From the NCBI GenBank assembly GCA_016081115.2, contig JABTTQ020002833.1, positions 62,001 through 126,000 of the forward strand: 64,000 nt of DNA, given 5' to 3'. Shown one piece after another: positions 44,075 to 55,235 of this stretch; position 1 is the stretch's first letter; every line of letters begins with the position of its first letter. The stretch comes from Rehmannia glutinosa. Taxonomy: Eukaryota > Streptophyta > Magnoliopsida > Lamiales > Orobanchaceae. Under the pieces are notes generated by a model. The model saw only the letters and a program-made list of their open reading frames with translations, ran no database searches and was not told where the DNA came from. A program made the position numbers and the translations under genes.

Positions 44075-45370
44075 TGTAGGTCCCAAGGGGTGTGAGTAAG
44101 GTTTAGAAGGGGGTTGAATAAATCTTACCAAATTTTAGATTTAGTCCTTTTAAAGAAATTACGAGTTAACACAAACAACTAAGTCCTTTAGGGACAGCTA
44201 AGTTGGTTATTCGGAAAGAGTTGGCCACTCAACAAACTCGATAGAGTACGTTGATAGAATAACTCACTGTTTAACCTAAAACTTAACTTGGATGTGTTTG
44301 TTTTATCGTTGGAATTATTAACACCCTTTGATTTGTTTTAAACTTGTTTTAACACTTGATTTTAGCACTTGGTTATTAATCGAGTTTTGGATAGCACATA
44401 AGTTTATCGGAAGATATAAAGTAGATATGCGAGAAATGTAAATGTCTTTGAAAAATAAATGACAATTGATTTTTATAGAGGTTCGAAGATGGGGTAATTC
44501 TTCTAATCCTCTCTTCTCCAACTCTGGAAGAATCCACTAAGTAATGATCGGTTTACAAAGTGGTGAGCGATCTAGAGAAGCCTTGATCACACGGTTGGCT
44601 TCTCGTCCGACTCGGCTTCTTCACAGGCGCATTTTGCTTGCTACTTCATCTCACTTTCTCAAGCTCTTGGATTTGATCACGAAGCCCTCCAATGACTTGA
44701 TATTGGTTCGACCTTGAACCTTCCTACAATTCTCCTTGGAAAGTAGACCCTTTTTATTCTTCAAAAGTTTCATCTTCAATAGTTTGAAATTGTCTTTCCT
44801 TCACATGACTTTGTGTTGGATTGATTTCCTTCGAGTTTCGAGGCTTGAGGATTTGTTGTAATATCTTTGAGAATATTTGCGGTTACTGATTTGAATATTG
44901 CTTGCTTGTTCGTGGTTCGGGTATTCAAGGTAACCTTTTCTCAATGAATTTCCTCGGCCTTTTGTAGTGAACTTTCAAAAATCGCCGTTGAAGAGATAGG
45001 TTGATTTTCAAAAGACACTTGTGTTCGTTGGCTTGTCTTTTCTTGGTCTTCAATCTTGAGATGTAGACCTTGTCATTTTCAACTTGTGACTTGGCTTCTT
45101 GAGATGACTTTGATCGACACTTCACACAGTGTTCCTCACCGATACATCTTGATCAAGTTCTTGATCTTCCTTCTTGGCCGTACTCGGTTGTTCCACAACG
45201 GAGTCTTCACTTCGATCTTTAGTAGACTTCTTGTATTTCTGGCATAGCTAACTTGACTCACTTTTCTAGCCCTATCTATTACAATAAAAATTGCAAGGAA
45301 AATGGGTGCCAACTTTCTAGTTTAAGTTTACATGGAATTCATCAAAATCTATAAAATAAATTTCCCAACA
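44075..45370 (-). repeat. Family-A LTR C (about 1.3 kb), minus strand
   Basis: The minus strand starts TGTTGGGAAATTTATTTTA at 45370 and ends 'CCCTTGGGACCTACA' at 44075. Internal text is close to LTR A (for example 'CACGAACAAGCAAGCAATAT'), closer than to LTR B. Its outer junction 'CTATAACAAAAGT' is the same family-B integrase site that LTR A joins at 21636. The TATA box is mutated to TACAAAAGG. Confidence 0.9.
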
Positions 45371-46196
45371 ACTTTTGTTATAGTCGATGATTTTTCTTGA
45401 TATACTTGAGCTCTTTTTCTTGCAAATAAAAGCGATGTCGTTAATGAGTTTGTTAAGTTGTGTAGACTTATTGAAAATGAAAAAGAAGATACCATAAAGT
45501 CTATTCAAGTGATTGAGGTGGAGAATTTGATGGGGAATTTAGTCTTTTGTGAAACCAAGGGATATGGTCACAATTTTTCGGCTCTAAGGACACCTCAACA
45601 AAATGGAGTAGCCGAAAGGAAGAATCGGACACTTCAAGAAATGAGTCGGTCCATGCTCAATGAATTTTCACTTCCAAAATATTTTTGGGCGAAGCCGTAA
45701 GTACCGCTTGTTATGTCATTAATCGAGTTTATATTCGTCTAAAATGAATAAAACTCCATATGAGCTTTGGAAAGGAAGAACTCCAAATATTAGTTATTTC
45801 AAAATATTTGGATGTAAGTATTTTATTTTGAACACTAAGGATCAATTAGACAAACTTGATCTCAAGGCCGATGAAGGAATATTTATGGGGTATTCAACCA
45901 AGAGCAAAGCATATCGGGTTTACAATAAGACTAGCATGGTTGTTGAAGAATTCATTCATGTAAAATTCAATGAAGCCTTACAATAAGACTAGCATGGTTG
46001 TTGAAGAATTCATTCATGTAAAATTCAATGAAGCCTCGGGTGTTGAGAGGATACCCAATGATGAAAGTGATGAAGAGGATACTATTGAACCCATTGTTCA
46101 AAATGATGCTCAAAATGATCAACCTTCTACCTCAAATGATCAACCATCCACTTCAAATGTTCCGCAAGAAGACAAAGGTGATATTTCGGATCTTCC
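45371..46196 (+). pseudogene. Family-B copy 2 integrase and linker, plus strand
   Basis: Reads 'MCRLIENEKEDTIKSI' and, after a shift, 'RTPQQNGVAERKNRTLQEMS' then 'RSMLNEFSLPKYFWAKP' (45600-45700) with the catalytic Glu kept. Next come 'YELWKGRTPNISYFKIFGCK' and 'YSTKSKAYRVYNKTSMVVEE', then an acidic linker with 'PSTSNDQPSTSN'. It shares a TGA in the 'SD.GGEF' motif and a 58-bp duplication (45920-45977, 45978-46035) with the inverted copy at 20994-21636. Confidence 0.85.
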
Positions 46197-46699
46197 GTGG
46201 CATTGAAATATAAAGGAGATCACCCAAAAGATCTTATTATTGGTGATCCCCTTGATAAAGTGATGACCGAAAAAATTTGCGAGAAAGCTCTTATATCTCA
46301 AAAAGAGCCTAAAAATGCTAAGGAGGCTATTGAAGATGAGGATTGGTTCCTAGAAATGCAAGAGGAATTGAATCAATTTGAAAGGAATGATGTATGGGAA
46401 TTAGTACCTTGTCCTCCATCTCAAAAAATTATTGGTACAAAATGGGTATTCCGGAACAAACTCGATGATCAAGGCAACATTGTTCGAAACAAGGCAAGGT
46501 TAGTAGCTCAAGGGTATTGTCAAGAAGAAGGTGCGATTATGATGAAACATTTGCACCGTAGCACGTTTTGAAGCTATTTGCATTTTACTTGCCTATTCTT
46601 GTTTTAAAAATTTCAAGCTTTACCAAATGGATGTTAAATCCGCATTTTTAAATGGTTTTATTCAAGAAGAAGTCTATGTAAAACAACCTCCAGGGGTTT
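46197..46699 (+). pseudogene. Family-B copy 2 RT N-terminal half, plus strand
   Basis: A 124-residue open frame (46197-46571) reads 'KEPKNAKEAIEDEDWFLEMQ', then 'ELNQFERNDVWELVPCPPS', 'QKIIGTKWVFRNKLDDQGNI' and 'VRNKARLVAQGYCQEEG'. This is the N-terminal copia RT block, the longest such frame in the window. It continues to 'FLNGFIQEEVYVKQPP' and breaks at about 46699, where sequence switches to the opposite strand of a later part of the same protein. Confidence 0.85.
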
Positions 46700-47300
46700 G
46701 AAAATTTAATATCGAAAAATCATTTTAACGGCACTCATATGAGATTCTATGGATTGCTTTGAAAACAAGCACATAAGCATACAACATGAAGAATATCGGT
46801 CCACTTGCGGTTAAATAAAGCAAACTACCAATCATACCTCGATATTTGATTCATCAACCGTCTTGCCTTTTTCATCTTTGTCAATCTTGCGTTTGTTGCC
46901 ATTGGGGTAGAGGCGGTTCTTCCTTCTTCAATGCCGAACTTCTTTAAAAGCTCTTTTGTATACTTTGATTGTGAAATGTAAATACCTTCTTGGCATTGCT
47001 TAATTTGAAGTCAAAGAAGAAATTGAGCTCCCCATCATGCTCATTTCAAATTCACCTTGCATTAACATAGAAAATTTCTTGCACAAGGATTCATTAGTGG
47101 CACCAAAAATAATATCATCAACATAAATTTGCACAAGTAAACAATCTTGCCCTTTTTCAAACACAAAGAGAGTAGTATCAACTTTACCTCTTGTAAAACC
47201 ATTTTGCAAAATAAAAGAGCTAAGTCTTTCATACCATGCACGGGGTGCTTGTTTTAAACCATACAAGGCCGTTTAAAGTTTATAAACATCATTAGGCCTA
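46700..47300 (-). pseudogene. Family-B copy 2 RT C-terminal half and start of RNase H, minus strand
   Basis: The frame 47000-47266 reads 'MYGLKQAPRAWYERLSSFIL', then 'FTRGKVDTTLFVFEKGQDCL' and the catalytic box Y-V-D-D-I-I-F-G-A-T-N. After a shift it continues toward RNase H, ending at 46700. It picks up where the plus-strand piece ending at 46699 leaves off and ends where 42126 begins, so the three pieces tile one element with this one flipped relative to its neighbour. The right edge joins family-A LTR D at a shared GGCCTA. Confidence 0.85.
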
Positions 47301-47860
47301 AGCGGTTTGTGTGACCAAGGCATCTCTAGGCGAGTCCAAGGAGCAAGTCGGTGTGTGATCATTACTTGTCTCTATACGACAACCACTTTGTGAATTGATC
47401 ATTACTTAGTGGATTCCTCCGGGAGTTGGAGAAGAGAGGATTAGAAGAATTACCCCATCTTGAACCTCTATAAAAACTATTTGTGTTATTTACATTTCAT
47501 CACTTTTATTTCTCGCATAATTATTTATATCTCACGATAAATTGCTATCCAACTAATTAATAGCTAAGTGCTAAAATCAAGTGTTAAAACAACTCTAAAA
47601 TAAATCAAAGGGTGTTACGTCTTCCATGAAAAACTTAACACAAAGAAAGTTAAGTTCCGGGTTAAACAATTGAGTTATTCTATCAATAGCTCTATCGAAA
47701 CGTTGAGTGGCTAACTCTCTTGAATAACCAACTTAGTTGTCCCTCAAGGACTTATTGTTTGTGTTAACTCCGTAATATCTTAAAAAAGGACTGAATCAAA
47801 AATTTGGTAAGGTTTATTCAACCCCCCTCTAAACCTTACTCACACCCCTTGGGACCTACA
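47301..47860 (+). repeat. Family-A LTR D, 3' part only (about 560 bp)
   Basis: Begins in mid-LTR ('AGCGGTTTGTGTGACCAAGG') and contains the 'GGATTCCTCCGGGAGTTGG' and 'GAATTACCCCATCTTGAACC' blocks. It ends with a perfect 'CCTTGGGACCTACA' at 47860. The TATA region is missing, so this copy has no LTR promoter. Confidence 0.85.
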
Positions 47861-47862
47861 AT

Positions 47863-47880
47863 TGGTATCGAGCCAGGTTG
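47863..47880 (+). other. Primer-binding site of family-A copy 3
   Basis: TGGTATCGAGCCAGGTTG, the best preserved PBS here. It differs from the initiator-Met site TGGTATCAGAGCC by one missing A. Confidence 0.8.
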
Positions 47881-47989
47881 GTTCTTTGAGCATTCTCGTG
47901 ACCAGTTCTTGAACTAGATCTCTATCTTTTCTAAAAGATTTTTAACATTTGTATTTTCAAAATCTTTCATTCTTAGCAAAGTTATTATC

Positions 47990-50250
47990 ATGGAAGCAAA
48001 TCGACACGCATTCCTATGTTCTTTGTTGAGGAATTTGATGATTGGAAAATTCGTATGCGGGCTCATTTATATGCTTTACATGATGAAATGTGGCTAGTGA
48101 TAGAAGAAAGCGGGCCACCTTTGCAAATACTTAAAGTGAACACAATGTAAGAATAGCAGCTGTAGTAGAGGAAGAAGTCGGACTAGCCATGGTTGAAAAG
48201 CCAAGGACTCGAGTGGACCAATGATGACAGAAAAAGAGATACAACTTGGATAATGTGGCCAATGACATTCTCTACAAGACATTGGACAAAGCAATGTTCA
48301 ATAAAGTCAAATCTTGCAAATCTGCAAAAGAAATATGGGATAAATTAACTTTAATTTGTGAAGGATCTCGAACAAATTAAAGAAAATAAATTGTTTGTAG
48401 TTCTACAAAAATTTTAAAATTTTAAAATGCTTGCGGTGAAATCTTGGATCATTTGGATGCATTCATGAAATCACAAATGAGCTATCAAAGACTTGGGAAA
48501 GAATATACATAAAAGGAAATGTGTATGAAGATTCTAAGAAGACTCCCAACCTGAATGGGAAATGAAGGTCATGGCCCTGAGACATTCAATGAACCTCACA
48601 ACAACATCCAATCATGAGCTATTTTCGGATCTCAAAGCTTATGAGTTTGGTGAGAAGAAAAGATCAAGAAGAGATAGTTGTACCTAAAAGGCAAATTTGA
48701 CCGATATTCAAGGATGGAAAGAAAGTCAAGTCAAGGAAGCCATAGACCAGGAGGAGATTGCCCTGATGGTTAAAAGATTCAACAAGTTCTTCAATAAGAA
48801 CTACAAAAGAAACAAGGGTGAATCTTCCGGGAGACACAACTCTCTCCACGTCAAGGAAGACGAGGCCACCCAAGAGAGTTGGGCATCAAAGGTTGAATAT
48901 CGAGAGCGATAACCCAAGGACAGAAAGAGGCGATCAAAGAGCGAGAACGTGTTGGAGGCTGCAGACAACCAGGACATTTTGCAATTGGATTCCTATCCAC
49001 GGTCATTAAATACATGAATGGAGAAGAAAAGAAAAGTCTTTAGAGAAAGAAGATAGGAAAAGAAGAAAGCCATTTTGGTCTAAGTTGAGACTACTCAAGT
49101 GATTCGGAAGAAGAAGCAATGATCGTCTAATGACTAAAGAACAAGATCAACCGGACCAAGAAGATGATGTACACTCTAACTCATCTCATTCGATTCTAGT
49201 GATAGTGATTGTGATACACACACTTCATCACCCATTTGATCTTTATGATTCATTAGGCAAAATGATGAAAGACTTTGAGCACATTAAATCCTCACACACA
49301 CTATTAAATGAGGAAAAAGCAGTACTCAAAAGCCAAAACTCACGGTGACTAATGAGTTGAGTACTCTAAGTCACATAGCCGATGAGAACAAAGAGTGAAA
49401 GGCTGAGAATGCTAAACTAATAGCAGAGATAGCCGCTGCTATAGAAAAGAGGAAAATGATCTCAAAAATGTTATTGCTTCATTTACAAAGGCATCTAAAT
49501 CATTGGATGACCTTATCATGAGCCAAAAGGAGTGTGGAGACAAGACAGGCATAGGATTCAATTCCTTTGTGCAGTCAAACTCCGAGAGTGACTTTGGAAA
49601 AGGGATCTTCAAGCAATGAAGCATCTCGAGAAGTCCAAAACACCAAATGTTGCACCCACATTCATTCCAAAGCACAATCACAAACAAACTGGCCTTGGAT
49701 ATAAAGGGAAAGGAAAACAACTTGATTGAGTATCTTTGAGAGGACAACTTAGAAGAAATCGGCGAGTTCCTCAAAGCAAACTCCAAATAGAAAGTACTCG
49801 CAAAAATTAAACAGAGCAACCAAAAACCCAGGAAGTTTTATCAAAGAAACACATATGATGGGAATGGTAGAAATTACCGAGCAAGTGATTGGAATAATGT
49901 GAAAGGTCATTCCAAGGCACTACAAGCCTAGATGGCAAAGACCAGACCTCAAAGCAAAGGTCATTCCAAAGGCAAAAGAGCTATTATCGACACACATATG
50001 CACCCAGGCACTACACTCAAAAATATCACAACTACCCAAAGAAGGCAATTGGTAAAACACACACACGATATATAGACAAAAGAGACAGGTTGTATGAACC
50101 TAAAGCCCCCAAGCAATTTGCCAAAGTGAATTATGATTATGGCACGAGATAGATGACAACCTCTTAGAGTCAAGTCATTTGGCTATAGGTTGGTTGGATC
50201 ATCTTACAAACACTAACCCCTCGGGACCAGGCAAGTATGGGTACCTAAAA
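47990..50250 (+). pseudogene. Family-A gag, copy 3
   Basis: The ATG at 47990 opens 'MEANR', already shifted relative to 'MEANLTRIP' by a missing base. Pieces include 'FVEEFDDWKIRMRAHLYAL' and 'VKEAIDQEEIALMVKRFNKF', then 'FNKNYKRNKGESSGRH' (48733-48840). A knuckle near 48955-48990 retains 'GCRQPGHFAI' text. The coil segment at 49240-49330 reads 'SLGKMMKDFEHIKSSHTLLN'. The C-terminal part ends with 'QVWVPKN'-type text near 50250. Confidence 0.85.
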
Positions 50251-50254
50251 ACTA

Positions 50255-50869
50255 ATTTCTTTGATTGCGAGGTTCAAGGAGCGAGTTGAGTGCCAAGGAA
50301 CCTGGTACATGGATAGTGGTCATTCCCGGACATATGACAGAAACAAGAAAAATCTGTCAAGATTCAAGGAGATTAGAGGCGCAAAAGTCATATTTGGAGG
50401 AAATGAAGCTCGGGGAAATAAAAGGCACAGGATCCATCAAGAAAAATGGATTGGAAATCACAGATGTTGCTTATGTTGAAGGCCTCAACTTCAACCTGTT
50501 AAGCATCACCAACTCTATGACAAGGGTTACAATGTTGGATTCAATATGGGAGTATGCACGATTAAAGATCTTTGAATCAAATGAAATATGTATGTGGTAG
50601 ATTGGTCTCTTTGCAACACCAAGCACTGTCTGTTAGCAAAGAGCACAAATCGAATCAACTTGGTTGTGGCACAAGAAAGCCGAAGTCATCTCGAACTTCA
50701 AGACAATCAACAAGCTTGCAAGCGGTCATCTTGTGGAAGGATTGCGGACTCGGTGTACAAGAAGGAAAGTGTATGTGTGCATGCGGATGGGAAAGCAGAT
50801 CAAATCTTCATTCAAGGAGAAGCCTAGTCCTTCTTCAACAAGGATATTGCATCATTTGCATATGGATTT
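50255..50869 (+). pseudogene. Family-A protease and GAG-pre-integrase region, copy 3
   Basis: Around 50290-50345 it reads 'GTWYMDSGHSR', then 'TYDRNKKNLSRFKEIRGAKV'. DSG is kept but the next residue is His where copy 1 has Cys, and a base is missing after it. The frame 50265-50600 gives 'LEITDVAYVEGLNFNLLSIT'. The frame 50664-50897 gives 'FKTINKLASGHLVEGLRTRC', then 'MRMGKQIKSSFKEKPSPSST'. These make up the protease C-terminus and GAG-pre-integrase domain. Confidence 0.8.
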
Positions 50870-51700
50870 GTTTGGTCGATTGAACCAGCAAAGATAAGTG
50901 GAAACAAATACACCTTAGTGGTGGTAGATGATTATTCAAGATATACATGGACAATCTTCATGTGCAAAAAGAAGGAAACCTTGCAAAAGTTACCTCGATG
51001 AAAAGAGTTCAAAATGAAAAGAGCCAAACCATTATAAAGATAAGGTCGATAGAGGAACCGAGTTTGTCAATGGGATCATAACTCGATCTTGTGTTGAAAA
51101 TGGTATTGCTCATGAGTTTTCTCAGCTAGAACTCCACAAAAAATGGAGTAGCTGAAAGGAGGAACAAAACTCTCAAGAAAGCTGCAAGAACCATGTTAGT
51201 CAAGCTAGATTGCGTAAGAGATTTTGGTGAAGCCATCAACACCGCATGCTATACTCGAGAATAGATGCATGATGAATAGACACGGTGACAAAGACTCCTA
51301 TGAAATATGGATCGGGAGAAAACCAAATGTTGCATATTTTAGAATATTTGGATGTAAATGCTTCATCCACAACAATGGCAAGGATAATCTAAAGGTTTTT
51401 GATGCTAAAGGCGATAAGGTATCTTTTTGGGATACTCGGTGAGAGCAAAGCCTATAGAGTCTTTGAACAAGAGGACTATGGTCACGAGAAGAGTCTATCC
51501 ATGTGGTTTTGATGAACCAAATGTGAATGGAGAAGATTGAAGAGTTAGGCGATAATTTGAATCAACCAACTATGCGAGAAGAGTCCTTATGTTGAAGCTG
51601 AAGTAAGAGTGATCGGCCAAGATGAAGATGAGATATTTGAATCTCAAAGACAACTGGAAAGTCTGCGGTGAATGATGGTGAAAAAGCTTCTCAAGATAAC
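50870..51700 (+). pseudogene. Family-A integrase, copy 3
   Basis: The first-Asp segment 'VVVDDYSRYTW' lies near 50920-50950. The second-Asp region near 51045-51065 has lost bases ('IRS..RGTEFVNG'). 'NGVAERRNKTLKKAARTM' with the Glu is near 51140-51195. The C-terminal 'GRKPNVAYFRIFGCKCFIHN', then 'NGKDNLKVFDAKGDKVSFWD', is open at 51290-51440. Frames are broken in between. Confidence 0.8.
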
Positions 51701-51814
51701 GATTCGAGGCAATTTGAACCCAGTGATTTGCTTCAACTTGATGTGAGATGGTGAGAGACCATCCACGAGTTAGTCATTGGAGATGTTAGAGATGGTGTAA
51801 GAACAAGATCCGAG

Positions 51815-52375
51815 CTCAAGCAAGAAGCAATGTTCACTTGTTTTATCTCCCAAATAGAGCCAAAAGTTGTGTCTAAAGCATTGGATGACACACATTGGAT
51901 TCAAGCCATCCAAGAAGAGTGAATCGGTTTGAAAGAAACAAAGTGTGGGAATTGGTGCAGAGACCAACCCATCAAAATGTTATTGGCACAAAATGGGTTT
52001 TTAGAAACAAGATGAATGAGGAAGGATCTGTGGTAAGAAACAAAGGAAGATTGGTAGCCAACGGGTATTGCCAAGAAGAGGGAATAGATTTTGATGAAAC
52101 CTTTGCACTTGTTGAAAGATTAGAAGCAATAAGGATGTTTCTTGCCTATTCTCGCTCACAAGAACTTCTTTGTATATCAAATGGATGTGAAAAGTGCATT
52201 CTTAAACGGATATTAGAGGAAGAAGTCTATGTTGAACAACCTCCAGGTTTTTAGCAGAAGACTATTGGAGATAAGGTGTACAAGCTCAAGAAAGCATTAT
52301 ATGGATTAAAACAGACCCAAGAGCATGGTATGATACATTATCTCAATTTCTAATCGATAATGGATTCAACCACAT
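51815..52375 (+). pseudogene. Family-A reverse transcriptase, copy 3, catalytic block deleted
   Basis: A 119-residue open frame (51895-52254) reads 'VNRFERNKVWELVQRPTHQN', then 'VIGTKWVFRNKMNEEGSVVR' and 'GYCQEEGIDFDETFALVERL', ending 'EEEVYVEQPPGF'. After 'FLIDNGFN' near 52365 the sequence jumps to 'HMTD.ENPKISKG', exactly the joint of copy 1 at about 27722. The roughly 465-bp block with YVDD present in copy 2 is absent. Confidence 0.85.
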
Positions 52376-52919
52376 GACTGACTAAGAGAATCCTAAGATA
52401 TCGAAGGGATGCCAGGGAAGTTGGCTTATGGTATCCAAATGATGGTGGATTCAAGCTAATTTGTTACTCAGGCTTTGCGGGATGTAGAGTTGATAGGAAG
52501 AGTACTTCAGGTACATGTCAAATGCTTGGAAACAGATTGGTTTCTGGTTTAGCAAGAAACAAAATTCAATAGCCACATCCACAGTGAGTTTTAGTACATA
52601 TTGCAAGAAGGCAAATTTGTTGTGCCCGAGTTTTATGGATGAGACAACGGTGAGAGATTATGAAATTGAAGAAAAAGAGATTCCAATTATGTGTGATAAC
52701 ACAAGTGCTATTGCAATCACTCGAGAATCTGTGTTGCATTCAAGAACAAAGCACATTGATGTCAAATATCATTTTATAAGAGATCATGTTGAAAGGAAAG
52801 ACATCACTTTGGAATATATCTCAACCGATAAACGATTAGTCGACATATTCACCAAGCCCTTATGTGAATCAAGATTTGAAGAGCTTAAGCATGAGCTAGG
52901 GTTAATTGAGCTGAGTTAA
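52376..52919 (+). pseudogene. Family-A RNase H, copy 3
   Basis: A 134-residue open frame (52515-52919) is the best RNase H in the window: 'FWFSKKQNSIATSTVS', 'VRDYEIEEKEIPIMCDNTSA', 'VLHSRTKHIDVKYHFIRDHV' and 'ISTDKRLVDIFTKPLCESRF', ending 'ELGLIELS' and a TAA. The second half of copia RNase H is complete. The middle AEAEY segment is replaced by altered text after a shift, and the N-terminal part is out of frame. Confidence 0.85.
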
Positions 52920-53465
52920 CACTGAAGACTCAATCGAAGAGATGGAAAATAGAAAGTGAGAAATGAACAAGTTTTTCACAACAACCAAGTGAAATGACCA
53001 TATCGAAAAATCGGTTGTATCGAGTTAGATGACGGTGAGTCGCTCAATGAAACAGAGAAGAAGAGTTAAGTCATTTGTGAAATAAGTGAGTCATTTATGA
53101 GCTAACCGACAAAAACGCAATCGTTTTAAATGAGCGGGAATGTTTTTAAGGATGATGTCGGCGTAATAATGATGGTTTCGATCAAAAGTCGCACAAGTAA
53201 GCATATGATTGGATATAAATGCTGCCGCATTAAATGCGAGGAATTAAATGTGGTTTGATGTGCTAAATTTGCGCCGTTGATCTTGATTAAATTTCAAAAA
53301 TCAAAAACCCATCCTTTCATAAACCTTATATACGGTTTTTAGTCTTCTCTCTCTCACACTTTACTGAAAACTGTTCATCTTCAAAGCAAGTTCATTTTTC
53401 TCTCGCAAACCCTACAAGCTCTCAAGCAAGTTTATCAAGTTCTATTCGGTAAAACTCTCTCGCAA
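52920..53465 (+). promoter_or_regulatory. Spacer with promoter-like block before the extra ORF, copy 3
   Basis: Homologous along its length to 28263-28811. It keeps the TATA-like CTTATATACGG (about 53326-53336), the pyrimidine tract (TCTTCTCTCTCTCACAC) and the leader to the ATG at 53466. The blocks are conserved although surrounding coding regions have many indels. Promoter activity is not shown. Confidence 0.55.
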
Positions 53466-54969
53466 ATGGCACCAAAGTTCGATTTTGTTAAGCTATCAAA
53501 GCAAATCCACTCGGATCAACCGTGGATTTTGAAGGGATGGTAAAGCGGGGTTGATTAAACCCTAGTAAAGAAGATAGCTAATATTCTAGAAAAGTCCGGT
53601 CTCAAGCCTTTTCTTACTATGGAGTACTCGCTCACCTATCTTGAAGAGGTGGCTAGTTCTATGTCAACGCTGAGAGTGCGGGACGAGGGAATCAAGTCCC
53701 TCTGTCCACCGCAAGGACATCATGATTATTTGCTAAGGACTTTGCGTGAATGTTTCTTTGCGCCATATGAGGTATGTCGGAAATAAACGTAGCCAAACCA
53801 GAGTGTCTTTGCAAAAGTGGTCTACACGGTGAGAAAAAGTTGTTGAAGGACGACTATCACAAGTCGATGGATGTCGTCGCCAAGTGTGTAGACATGAAGT
53901 TTGGCGCTTCAATCGGTGTCAAAGACTAAGGCTGCCGTCATGGCTACGATCATGGAAGGAAAGAAAATCAACTGGCCGAAGTTCGATTAGGTATGCACCG
54001 ACTACTTAACGTTGGGAATAAATCATACAAGGAAGATGTATCCTTTGGAGGATCCTCGGATATGGCCTAGTAATTGGCCATCCGATGGAAGTGAAGGGCA
54101 TTCCTCTTCAACATGGAAAACCTTTCCATGTAAACAAAAAGATGTTCGGGGCTAATATTTTGAGCCCAAAACAGAGCCCATGCGAAGAAGGCGGATACCG
54201 GTGAGGGGGAATCGGTGACCTCGAGGAGGACACGATTGTTACCTCCCCTCCCAAAAGAAAGCTACAATGAAGAAGGTTGCCCTGCGGCGAGTCACGTGCC
54301 CAGCCGATCGTGTCTCTCCTGCCCTCGGCCGATCTTTGAGAAGGAAGCACAAATACCTTCTCCACTATAAGGAATAAGAGGATCCAAGACAAGAAGGGCA
54401 ACTACCTCTAAGGAAACTCGGAAGGCCATTACTTTCAAGAACCGGAGGAAACAGAACTGACATTCTCTAGTTAAAATCAAATGAAGAAGGATAGTTAAGC
54501 TTTCGAGCGTGAAAGAACAAGTGAGTCCTCCACTCGGTGGAGAAAACATCTGAGCTCGCAGCACTCAAGAAGTGAAGTCTCCCGAAATGATAGATAAAAA
54601 GCCAAATCTCTTGAAGGTGATCGCAGAGGCACATAGAAGACCCAGTGTGGGGAGGGAGTGAGGACAAAGTAGAAACTGAGACAATGAATCCCCAATCGAA
54701 AAGGTTGTCTCTCCACCTACTATTGTGACGCTTTGAAGGTGAAGAGCAGCAAAGTATGCTACCTTCCTTCCCGAGAAAAGGAAGGACAAGAAGATGAGGA
54801 TGAGGATGATGATGTTATCGTACTTTCTCTTGTATATCCGACATTGGCCCGTCTACGTGAATGTAGGGAGTGGAAGCTAAGTCACTCAAGTGGTTTGAGC
54901 ATGAACGCCCGAGTTCATAGAAGAAGAGGAAGAGTTGTTTGAATTTCTCGGCATCACTAAAGTAGTTCA
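53466..54969 (+). pseudogene. Family-A extra ('env-like') ORF, copy 3, part 1
   Basis: The ATG at 53466 opens 'MAPKFDFVKLSKQIHS' and shifts frame within 25 codons. The region is collinear with copy 1 from 28812 to about 30245, including the Pro/Lys-rich part near 54250-54420 and an acidic stretch near 54790-54820. It contains about 130 bp near 53880-54010 that copy 1 lacks, so copy 1 carries a deletion there. It is split at 54969 by the family-B' element and resumes at 62551. Confidence 0.65.
54965..54969. other. Target-site duplication of family-B' element, left copy
   Basis: GTTCA, matching GTTCG at 62546-62550 with one mismatch. The uninterrupted copy-1 sequence here is 'AGTAGTTCGTGCCC', confirming the insertion point. 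Confidence 0.75.
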
Positions 54970-55235
54970 TGTAAGTCCAGCGGCTACGATAATCTAGAGG
55001 GGGTGAATAGATTATCTCCATCTTTTCAATTTTCGCCTTCTTTTTCGAACAAAACAAGCCAAGACAATAATAAAGGTGCGGAATGTAAACAACACGCGTC
55101 GATATATGGAGGTTCAACCCACCTAGGGCCTAATCCTCTACCACCCCAAAGATATCAGGGATGGATTTCAAAAAGAAAAAAAAAGATTTTATTAATTACC
55201 AAAATTAATACAACACCAACTTACAACAACACCTT

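Larger units (their letters stand above)
47301..54969 (+). mobile_element. Family-A copy 3, part before the nested insertion
   Basis: Partial LTR D, PBS, gag, protease, integrase, RT, RNase H, promoter-like spacer and first part of the extra ORF. It continues beyond the family-B' insertion at 62546-64000. It resembles copy 1 more than copy 2: both lack the RT catalytic block with the same joint. The element runs off the right edge. Confidence 0.8.
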
